From contig NZ_JAIQZC010000001.1 in NCBI RefSeq assembly GCF_020164535.1, forward strand, positions 124,001 through 188,000: DNA of 64,000 bases, in the 5' to 3' direction. Below, in pieces: positions 46,439 through 54,367 of the stretch (position 1 is its first letter; each line of letters starts with the position of its first letter). The translations under genes were made by a program, and so were the position numbers. Below the pieces are notes generated by a model. The model was not told the DNA's origin, ran no database searches, and was given only the letters and a program-made list of their open reading frames with translations. The DNA is from Psychroflexus montanilacus (GTDB taxonomy: Bacteria; Bacteroidota; Bacteroidia; Flavobacteriales; Flavobacteriaceae).

Positions 46439-48667
46439 ATGAATTTAAATCGCATTACCTCTTTTTTATTGCTACTATGCACAGGATTTTTAATGGCTCA
46501 GACTCAAGATTCTGCAAAAAAAGATTCTATTCAAGATTTAATGGAAGTTACGATTGTAGCCAATAAGCTTTTAGGGAGCAAGTTTGAAGCAAGAAACAGA
46601 ACTGGCTCAGCTTATTATTTATCGAAGCAAGAGTTGGAGCAACACAATTATTTTGACATCAATAGGATTTTAGGTCAGGTACCAGGTGTAAATATATATG
46701 AAGAAGACGGTTTTGGGTTAAGACCAAACATCAGTTTGAGAGGAACTTCTCCAGAACGTTCTTCTAAAATAAACATTATGGAAGATGGAATTTTAATGGC
46801 TCCTGCTCCATATAGTGCGTCAGCTGCGTATTATTTTCCTAATGTGAACAGAATGCAGGCTGTTGAAGTTTTAAAAGGAAGTAGTCAAATTCAGTATGGC
46901 CCCAATACCACTGGAGGTGCTATTAACTTTGTTTCCACTGAAATACCAAACAGCTTCAGTGCTAATGCCAGAGCTAATTATGGCTCTTACAACACCTTTA
47001 ATGGTTATGCCAACGTTGGAGATTCTTTTAAAAACTTTGGTTATATGATAGAATATAATAGACGAGAATCTGAAGGATTCAAAAATCTAGATAATGGTGG
47101 GGACACCGGATTTGAAACCAACGATGTGGTAGCAAAGTTTAGAGTTAACACAAATCCTGAAGCAAGAGTTCAGCAATCTTTAGATTTCAAATTTCAATAT
47201 TCTGATGAAGCTTCGGATGAAACCTACTTAGGTTTAACAGACGAGGATTACAGCAGAACTCCATTTAGACGCTATGCAGGTTCTCAAGAAGATCTTATGA
47301 GTACTGAGCATTCTCAGTTTATGTTAACTCACACTGCTGAAATTACAGATTACTTCAGGGTAACTACCACAGCCTATAGAAATGATTTCAAAAGAAACTG
47401 GTATAAGTTAAATGACGTTTCAGCAAATGGTCAATCTACCAGTATCGCCAATCTTTTAGAAAATCCGGGGGATTTTCCAGTGTTGTTTGGAATAGTCAAT
47501 GGCTCAGAAGATTTTGCTGGGTCTGCATTAAATCTTAAAAATAATAATAGAGAATACTACTCTCAGGGTATTCAGACCAAAGCAGATTATCATTTTTTAA
47601 CCGGAGATGTATATCATGATATTGAAGTAGGTTTAAGATACCACCAGGACGAAGAAGATAGATTCCAGTGGGTAGATGGCTATAATATGCTTGGGGGAAA
47701 TATGAATCTTGTTGATGCAGGTATACCTGGAACAGATTCTAACCGCATTACAGATGCAAAAGCACTAGCAGCACATGTCATGTACAAGTTGAAGTATGGT
47801 AAATTAACATTAACTCCAGGGTTGAGATATGAGAACATAAAATTAGAAAGAAATGACTTCGGAAGAAATGATGTAGAGAGAACAGGAACAGATTTATCCA
47901 CAAGGTCAAATGAAATCAATGAATTTATCCCTGGAATAGGTGCTAATTATAAATTTAATCAAGAGATTTCATTATTTGGTGGTGTGCATAAAGGTTTTTC
48001 CCCTGGCGGTACAAGACCAGAAGAGAGCTCTGAACAAAGTGTGAATTATGAGTTAGGTACTCGTTTCAATCACAACGGGTTTTCGGGTGAGCTTGTTGGA
48101 TTTTATAATGATTACAGTAACTTATTGGGAAGTGATTTTGCAGCAACTGGTGGTGTTGGTACCTTAGACTTGTTTAATGCAGGAGAGGTAGACGTTGCTG
48201 GAGTAGAAGTACAGGGTGCTTACGATGTTTTGAAAGCTAATTCCAATTACAGCATGCCATTTAGTGTAGCTTATACTTTTACTGATGCTACATTTCAAAA
48301 TACATTTGACAGTAATGTAGGAATTTGGGGAGAAGTTGCAGAAGGTGACGAAGTACCATATATCTCTAGACATCAATTCAATGCAGGTTTAAGTTTTATA
48401 GCCGATAAATTTGAAGCACATGCCAACGCCAGATATAGAGGCGAATTCAGAACTCAAGCTGGGTCTGGAAGTATCCCATCAAATGAAAAAGTGGGAAGCA
48501 ATTTTATTGTAGATCTTTCTGCTAAATACCACTTGAATAAAAATTTCAGCTTAACGTCTAACATAATTAACATGCTAGATACTGAATATGAAGTAGCTAG
48601 AGTTCCAGCTGGATTGAGACCAGGACATCCATTTGGTATCTATGGAGGTTTCGAGTTTAGATTTTAA
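46439..48667 (+). CDS. FecA-like TonB-dependent receptor
   Basis: A 742-residue outer-membrane receptor. Signal peptide (FLLLLCTGFLMAQ), plug with ILGQVPGVNIYEEDGFGLRPNISLRGTSPERSSKINIMEDGILMAPAPYSASAAYYF, the ferric citrate receptor-like signature, and a barrel ending in YGGFEFRF. It lacks the N-terminal signalling domain of FecA proper and any carboxypeptidase-like repeat. Substrate is likely a ferric complex. Not in an operon; own promoter and own terminator. No FecIR-like genes nearby. Confidence 0.9.
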   Translation: MNLNRITSFLLLLCTGFLMAQTQDSAKKDSIQDLMEVTIVANKLLGSKFEARNRTGSAYYLSKQELEQHNYFDINRILGQVPGVNIYEEDGFGLRPNISLRGTSPERSSKINIMEDGILMAPAPYSASAAYYFPNVNRMQAVEVLKGSSQIQYGPNTTGGAINFVSTEIPNSFSANARANYGSYNTFNGYANVGDSFKNFGYMIEYNRRESEGFKNLDNGGDTGFETNDVVAKFRVNTNPEARVQQSLDFKFQYSDEASDETYLGLTDEDYSRTPFRRYAGSQEDLMSTEHSQFMLTHTAEITDYFRVTTTAYRNDFKRNWYKLNDVSANGQSTSIANLLENPGDFPVLFGIVNGSEDFAGSALNLKNNNREYYSQGIQTKADYHFLTGDVYHDIEVGLRYHQDEEDRFQWVDGYNMLGGNMNLVDAGIPGTDSNRITDAKALAAHVMYKLKYGKLTLTPGLRYENIKLERNDFGRNDVERTGTDLSTRSNEINEFIPGIGANYKFNQEISLFGGVHKGFSPGGTRPEESSEQSVNYELGTRFNHNGFSGELVGFYNDYSNLLGSDFAATGGVGTLDLFNAGEVDVAGVEVQGAYDVLKANSNYSMPFSVAYTFTDATFQNTFDSNVGIWGEVAEGDEVPYISRHQFNAGLSFIADKFEAHANARYRGEFRTQAGSGSIPSNEKVGSNFIVDLSAKYHLNKNFSLTSNIINMLDTEYEVARVPAGLRPGHPFGIYGGFEFRF

Positions 48668-48692
48668 TTTGTTTTAGTTTATTATTTCATGC

Positions 48693-48727
48693 AAAAGCCC
48701 GAGACAGTTGACTCGGGCTTTTCTTTT
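48693..48727. terminator. terminator after FecA-like gene
   Basis: AAAAGCCCGAG, acagttga, CTCGGGCTTTT then a T-run; the A-run on the other side is short, so mainly for the plus strand. Confidence 0.9.
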
Positions 48728-48749
48728 TTATAAAGTAAAGTATTAAATT

Positions 48750-51023
48750 TTACTGCTTGACAATTTTTTTGGTAGTAGAATCTGACCCATTATCTAATTT
48801 CACGAAATAGATTCCTGAAGAATAAGCATTTAGATCTATGGATGTACTACCTTTCATTTCTCCAGAATATAATTGTTTACCAGTCATATCAAAAAGACTT
48901 ACCTTAAGATCATCTGCAGAATTGGACTCAATATTTAGAAGAGAATTTGTTGGGTTTGGATAAATTGATAATGTAGTTTCATCAAATCCTATGGCAGATA
49001 AACTTTCTGAAATTCTCATATCTGTAGTTTCTGCAGAACTAAACTCACCGCCTTCAGCAATAATATCTCCAGAGGCAGTTTCCAATCTATAAAATCCTTC
49101 ACCGTAATCACAGCAAATTCCATCTCCAAAAGAATCAAAAATTATGAAACTATAACATGAATCTGGATTAACCTCAAACGTTTCTTCATAGAGTGTTTCA
49201 TCTGATAAAGTACTAGGACTTTCTTGAATAACATTTCCATTTTCATCTATAAACTCCCATGACGTTTCACTTGCATATTCGTCTGTTAGTAACGTTAAAG
49301 AAACTGTTTCTGTGGAATATGTTGCCCCTTCAAAATTATCAATTTGTCTAGATAAAGTATTATTATTCAAAAATTCATCATCTGCACCGTTGATTACAAG
49401 AGAAGCTTCAAGGTTTGTTCCTGTAGTAAGGTCTAACGTTGGAGAACCAATTTCATCACTCTCGCCAGTACTCAAATTCCCGCTCCATTCTATTGTCTCT
49501 TCAGGACCTTCACCTAGTTGATAAGTTAGGGTAGCGCTAGTTACGTTTTCAGTACCTCGATTTAGTATTGTAAACGTTGGGATAGCTTCATCTCCACAAA
49601 TTGGATCATTTATATTTTCTACCAAAAGGGCAACATCATTATTAAATACTTGAGCTGGAGGGAATTGATCAACTACCAGATCACCAGTTCCATCGGCATC
49701 CAACCAATCCTGAAGTCTATCCGTTGAAGAGTCTCCAAAATCCCAGGACACATCAAAACGTCCATAGTAATCAAATGACCCATTATTAACTGTACCGCTG
49801 CAAGCTGCTGCACCACCAGCAAGTTGTCCAACAATTCTACCGTTTTGATCAAATAATGGAGATCCTGATGAACCTGGTTCGGTTACCCCAAGTTCCCATT
49901 CATCAAGAAACCAGTTGTCCATATTACTTATACCATTAAATGGTCTTGAGTTTTTGGCTGGAGAATCATTATCTCTAGCAACCTTCATAATATCTCCACT
50001 AGGGTGATGGATACCGACAGTAAATTCTGGTATATCACCAGTTCTGTCCCATCCAGCCCAAACTAGGTCCCACTCATTAGGAAATGGGGCATTAATTTCT
50101 AAAAGAGCAAAATCAGACTTAGCATTACTCGCTAATAATGTTGCACCACTCGCGGTTTGATCAAAATCTCCATCCGGTGAATTTGTCGTTGTAGAACATG
50201 ATGGATTTGGGCTTACCCAGTTAAATCTGAACGCCCAATTACCAACAGAGCTACCTAAACAGTGGTTGGCAGTCAGGAAATATTGACTTTGATCATTACG
50301 AGTATTGTTGATTAAAGCTCCGGAACAAAATCCCGAAGCACCAACAATTGTCATTGCAACGGACTTTTTTAACTCATCTTTAAAATCATCAAAATCTGGA
50401 CCGACAGGACAATCAACATCCTGATTGCAAGGTCCTGAATCGTTGAGACCTTTAGTTAATTCTGGAATATCGTTTACACTCCTATAACCATGGACAACTT
50501 TAGAAATATGAAGTTGGCCTCTAAATTTTGAATTTGCTGGCTCAAAATATTCAATCCATACATTATCACCATTGATTAACCAAGTACCAAATTGCATATC
50601 ATCTCTGTTCTGAGAGGCAGTATAAGCACCTAAAAGATCAGTTTTATCATCGTTGTAAAAATAGAGTTTAGCTCCTTCTGGAATATGGAATTCGTCAAAC
50701 AGAAAGTTTAAAGTTTTTGCTCCTTCAGATTTAACGTTAAGTAACCAAACTTTATCTCCATTCTTAAGTTCATTCCACTTCCCATTTTTAAAATCTAAAC
50801 TTACTTGATGTTCATATCCAAAACGAAAAGGACGATCTTTAAGTTCATCATTTATAGCGTCTTCTTCTTGCAAGGATTTCAAGTCAAATCCTGGCATGGT
50901 ATGAGCCTTAGAAGTTTCCAAATCGAGTTTCCAACTTTTTGGCTTTCCTTCATTGGTCACTTGAGCTGCACCAAAAGTGTAACACATAAGAACTAACAAA
51001 AGTGATAAGTATTTATTTTTCAT
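48750..51023 (-). CDS. secreted trypsin-like protease with type IX sorting domain
   Basis: A 757-residue exported protease. Signal peptide (LLLVLMCYTFGAAQ), a propeptide of about 200 residues, a chymotrypsin-fold domain with His254 in TANHC, Asp304 in KSDFALLEI and Ser386 in PGSSGSP, as in lysyl endopeptidase-like enzymes, with several Cys (CNQDVDC, GFCSG). A beta-sandwich (residues 455-655) with an ambiguous CARDB/SprB-like shape follows, and the last 75 residues are a type IX C-terminal signal (LSIYPNPTNSLLNIESN to YFVKLDNGSDSTTKKIVKQ). PorX in the same window regulates that system. Specificity is unproven. Confidence 0.93.
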   Translation of the reverse strand: MKNKYLSLLLVLMCYTFGAAQVTNEGKPKSWKLDLETSKAHTMPGFDLKSLQEEDAINDELKDRPFRFGYEHQVSLDFKNGKWNELKNGDKVWLLNVKSEGAKTLNFLFDEFHIPEGAKLYFYNDDKTDLLGAYTASQNRDDMQFGTWLINGDNVWIEYFEPANSKFRGQLHISKVVHGYRSVNDIPELTKGLNDSGPCNQDVDCPVGPDFDDFKDELKKSVAMTIVGASGFCSGALINNTRNDQSQYFLTANHCLGSSVGNWAFRFNWVSPNPSCSTTTNSPDGDFDQTASGATLLASNAKSDFALLEINAPFPNEWDLVWAGWDRTGDIPEFTVGIHHPSGDIMKVARDNDSPAKNSRPFNGISNMDNWFLDEWELGVTEPGSSGSPLFDQNGRIVGQLAGGAAACSGTVNNGSFDYYGRFDVSWDFGDSSTDRLQDWLDADGTGDLVVDQFPPAQVFNNDVALLVENINDPICGDEAIPTFTILNRGTENVTSATLTYQLGEGPEETIEWSGNLSTGESDEIGSPTLDLTTGTNLEASLVINGADDEFLNNNTLSRQIDNFEGATYSTETVSLTLLTDEYASETSWEFIDENGNVIQESPSTLSDETLYEETFEVNPDSCYSFIIFDSFGDGICCDYGEGFYRLETASGDIIAEGGEFSSAETTDMRISESLSAIGFDETTLSIYPNPTNSLLNIESNSADDLKVSLFDMTGKQLYSGEMKGSTSIDLNAYSSGIYFVKLDNGSDSTTKKIVKQ

Positions 51024-51140
51024 GTTAAATTATTTTAGATTTAAACCAAATATATAAAAAACTTTACTAAACTATTTCAGTTGAACTAATTTAATTTATA
51101 TCACAATCTGCCATTATGCGTGTTTTTTTCAGGATTAAAC

Positions 51141-51153
51141 TGTCAAAATGACA
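51141..51153. promoter_or_regulatory. inverted repeat before clpB
   Basis: TGTCAAAATGACA, a perfect 5-base inverted repeat around AAA, 50 bases before the clpB ATG. A candidate site for a stress regulator. A -7-like TAgTTTG (one base short) is at 51172-51178. Confidence 0.4.
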
Positions 51154-51202
51154 ATTATAGTCTTGGGTACGTAGTTTGAAATCCAAAAACAAAACTTATA
51201 AG

Positions 51203-53788
51203 ATGGATTTTAAAAACTTTACAATAAAAACACAGGAAGCAATACAAAAGGCCCAGCTTCTGGCTCAAGGATATGGACATCAACAAATAGAAAATGAGCA
51301 TATATTTAAGGCTATTTCGCAGGTTGACGAAAATGTAACTCCTTTTCTTTTGAAAAAATTGAACGTGAATGTTCAACTTTTTCTGCAAATACTGGATAAG
51401 AACCTGGAAAGCTTCCCAAAAGTTTCGGGTGGTGACATCATGTTATCCAGAGAAGCAGGAAAAACTATTAATGAAGCAAGTATTGTTGCTAAAAAAATGA
51501 AAGATGAGTATGTCTCTATTGAGCATCTCATTTTGGCTATCTTCAAAAGCAACAGCAAAATATCCCAAATCTTAAAAGATCAAGGGGTCACAGAAAAAGC
51601 CTTGGAGGCAGCTATTCAGGAACTTAGAAAAGGAGATCGCGTGACTTCTCAAACTGCAGAAGAAAACTATAATTCTCTGGATAAATACGCGAATAACCTC
51701 AACAAAATGGCTGAGGAAGGCAAGCTGGATCCAGTTATAGGGAGGGATGAAGAAATAAGAAGAATTCTACAAATACTCTCCAGAAGAACCAAGAACAATC
51801 CTATGCTAGTAGGAGAACCTGGAACTGGAAAAACAGCTATTGCAGAAGGACTAGCTCATAGAATTATAAGCGGAGATGTCCCAGAAAACTTAAAGTCTAA
51901 AAAGATATACAGTTTAGATATGGGAGCGCTTATTGCCGGAGCGAAATACAAGGGTGAATTTGAAGAACGTCTTAAGTCTGTCATAAAAGAAGTCACCACA
52001 AGCGATGGTGATATTGTTTTATTCATCGATGAAATTCATACTCTTGTTGGTGCTGGTGGCGGCGAAGGTGCTATGGATGCTGCCAATATTCTCAAACCTG
52101 CCTTGGCCAGAGGCGAACTGCGAGCTATTGGAGCAACAACTTTGGATGAATTTCAAAAATATTTTGAAAAAGATAAAGCTCTGGAAAGACGTTTTCAAAA
52201 GGTTACCGTTAATGAGCCAGATACCGAAAGTGCTATTTCGATCCTGAGAGGAATTAAGGAAAAATATGAAACTCACCATAAAGTGAGAATTAAAGATGAA
52301 GCAATAATTGGCGCTGTAGAACTTTCACAGCGATACATTACCAATAGATTTCTTCCAGATAAAGCCATTGACCTTATGGATGAAGCGGCATCCAAATTGA
52401 GGATGGAAATCAATTCCAAGCCTGAGGAACTCGATGTCTTAGACCGTAAAGTCATGCAGTTGGAAATTGAAATTGAGGCGATTAAGCGGGAAAAGGATGA
52501 TACCAAATTAAAATCCTTGAGAGCAGATTTAGCAGATCTTAAAGAGGAGAGAAATACTTTACATGCCCGATGGAAAAATGAAAAGGATATCGTTGATAAT
52601 ATCCAGAAGATCAAAACTGATATCGAAGATTTTAAACTGGAAGCTGAACGTGCTGAGCGTGAAGGAGATTATGGAAAAGTAGCTGAAATACGCTATGGTA
52701 AAATAAAAGAAGCTCAGGAGAAACTGGAAGAACTTCAAAATGAAGTTGAAACCCAGAAGTCTGAAAACACTTTAATTAAAGAAGAGGTAAATTATGAGGA
52801 TATCGCTGAAGTGGTAGCTAAATGGACGGGGATTCCAGTCACTAAGATGTTACAATCCGATCGTGAGAAACTTCTTAAGCTTGAAGACGAACTTCATCAA
52901 AGAGTTGTAGGTCAAGGGGAAGCTATCCAGGCTGTCTCCGATGCTGTACGAAGAAGCAGAGCAGGATTACAAGATCAAAACCGACCTATTGGTTCGTTTT
53001 TATTCCTAGGGACAACTGGTGTTGGTAAAACTGAATTAGCCAAAGCACTTGCAGAATATATGTTTGATGACGAAAGCTCTATGACGCGAATTGACATGAG
53101 TGAATATCAGGAAAGACACTCAGTCAGTAGATTGGTAGGAGCACCTCCAGGATATGTAGGGTATGAAGAAGGCGGACAACTAACTGAAGCTGTGAGAAGA
53201 AAGCCATATTCGGTGATATTATTAGACGAAATTGAAAAAGCCCATCCAGATACGTTCAATATTTTACTGCAGGTTCTGGATGAAGGTCGATTAACCGATA
53301 ATAAGGGACGTTTAGCTGACTTTAAAAATTCAATCATCGTGATGACCTCCAATATTGGTAGTCATATCATTCAGGAGAAGTATGATGCTTCAGAAGATAT
53401 TGAAACTGCTATGGAAAGTGCTAAAATTGAAGTGCTGGGCTTATTAAAACAAAGCGTGAGACCGGAATTTTTAAACAGAATCGATGATGTAGTGATGTTT
53501 ACACCTCTCTCTAAAAACGATATCAAAGAGATTGTAGGATTACAAATCAATAATTTGAAGAGAATGCTCATGAAGCAAGGTATCACCATAGATGCAACTG
53601 ATGAAGCTATCGATTACATAGCTAGAATAGGTTTTGATCCTCAATATGGAGCCAGACCTGTGAAGAGAACCATTCAAAAAGAAGTGTTGAATATGCTTTC
53701 TAAAGAAATTCTAGCTGAAAATATAAAAACAGACAGTATCATTTTACTCGACCAGTTTGATGGTAAATTGGTATTTAGAAATCAATAA
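51203..53788 (+). CDS. clpB: ATP-dependent disaggregase ClpB
   Basis: An 861-residue Hsp100 with N-domain (FTIKTQEAIQKAQ), two AAA+ modules with Walker A GEPGTGKTA (near residue 206) and GTTGVGKTE, a long coiled-coil middle domain (residues about 400-520, LDRKVMQLEIEIEAIKREK) specific for ClpB, and no ClpP-binding loop. With DnaK it resolves protein aggregates. I use ATG 51203 (MDFKNFTIK) rather than the TTG at 51176, which adds only nine Lys/Asn-rich residues. Closed by a bidirectional terminator. Confidence 0.97.
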   Translation: MDFKNFTIKTQEAIQKAQLLAQGYGHQQIENEHIFKAISQVDENVTPFLLKKLNVNVQLFLQILDKNLESFPKVSGGDIMLSREAGKTINEASIVAKKMKDEYVSIEHLILAIFKSNSKISQILKDQGVTEKALEAAIQELRKGDRVTSQTAEENYNSLDKYANNLNKMAEEGKLDPVIGRDEEIRRILQILSRRTKNNPMLVGEPGTGKTAIAEGLAHRIISGDVPENLKSKKIYSLDMGALIAGAKYKGEFEERLKSVIKEVTTSDGDIVLFIDEIHTLVGAGGGEGAMDAANILKPALARGELRAIGATTLDEFQKYFEKDKALERRFQKVTVNEPDTESAISILRGIKEKYETHHKVRIKDEAIIGAVELSQRYITNRFLPDKAIDLMDEAASKLRMEINSKPEELDVLDRKVMQLEIEIEAIKREKDDTKLKSLRADLADLKEERNTLHARWKNEKDIVDNIQKIKTDIEDFKLEAERAEREGDYGKVAEIRYGKIKEAQEKLEELQNEVETQKSENTLIKEEVNYEDIAEVVAKWTGIPVTKMLQSDREKLLKLEDELHQRVVGQGEAIQAVSDAVRRSRAGLQDQNRPIGSFLFLGTTGVGKTELAKALAEYMFDDESSMTRIDMSEYQERHSVSRLVGAPPGYVGYEEGGQLTEAVRRKPYSVILLDEIEKAHPDTFNILLQVLDEGRLTDNKGRLADFKNSIIVMTSNIGSHIIQEKYDASEDIETAMESAKIEVLGLLKQSVRPEFLNRIDDVVMFTPLSKNDIKEIVGLQINNLKRMLMKQGITIDATDEAIDYIARIGFDPQYGARPVKRTIQKEVLNMLSKEILAENIKTDSIILLDQFDGKLVFRNQ

Positions 53789-53804
53789 CATTTTTTCAAA
53801 ATAA

Positions 53805-53839
53805 AAAATCCCGCTTTAAATGACTTGAAGCGGGATTTT
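53805..53839. terminator. bidirectional terminator, clpB / gamma-CA
   Basis: AAAATCCCGCTT, loop, AAGCGGGATTTT with A and T runs on both flanks, between convergent genes. Confidence 0.92.
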
Positions 53840-53856
53840 CTATTTTTAAGATTGAT

Positions 53857-54366
53857 CTAATCTATCCAAGTTTTGTAAAGCATGTAATTTTTAGCAGTAC
53901 GTTTTATCATTTCTAAATTTTCTTCAGAAACCGTTTTGATCCTTTTAGCGGGAATTCCAGCATAAATTGAATTCGCTTCCACCCTGGTTCCTCCAGTGAC
54001 AATGGCTCCTGCTGCAACAATACTTCCACTTTCAATTACAGCATGGTCCATAACAATAGCTCCCATACCTATCAAAACATCATCCTGGATGGCACAGCCG
54101 TGAACAATTGCCTTATGACCAATCGAAACCCTGTCACCAATTTTAGTAGGAGCTTTTTGATACGTACAATGAATCACTGCTCCATCTTGTATGTTGGTTT
54201 CCGCTCCTATTTCTATGGAATTTACATCACCACGAATCACAGCATTATACCAGACACTGCAATGTTGCCCAATTTTAACATCCCCAACAACTGTTGAGTT
54301 TTCTGCCAAAAAACAAGTGTCCGGTATTTTTGGTTTTACACCTTTTATAGACTGAATTAAAGCCAT
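53857..54366 (-). CDS. gamma-class carbonic anhydrase-like protein
   Basis: A 169-residue left-handed beta-helix of the gamma-CA/YrdA family: hexapeptide repeats (VVGDVKIGQHCSVWYNAVIRGD), metal-type His in GAVIHCTYQ and GHKAIVHGC. Members may hydrate CO2 or act on other substrates; activity in many is absent or unknown. It starts one base after the carB stop, and bicarbonate is a substrate of carbamoyl phosphate synthase, which is a plausible but unproven link. Confidence 0.9.
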   Translation of the reverse strand: MALIQSIKGVKPKIPDTCFLAENSTVVGDVKIGQHCSVWYNAVIRGDVNSIEIGAETNIQDGAVIHCTYQKAPTKIGDRVSIGHKAIVHGCAIQDDVLIGMGAIVMDHAVIESGSIVAAGAIVTGGTRVEANSIYAGIPAKRIKTVSEENLEMIKRTAKNYMLYKTWID

Positions 54367-54367
54367 A

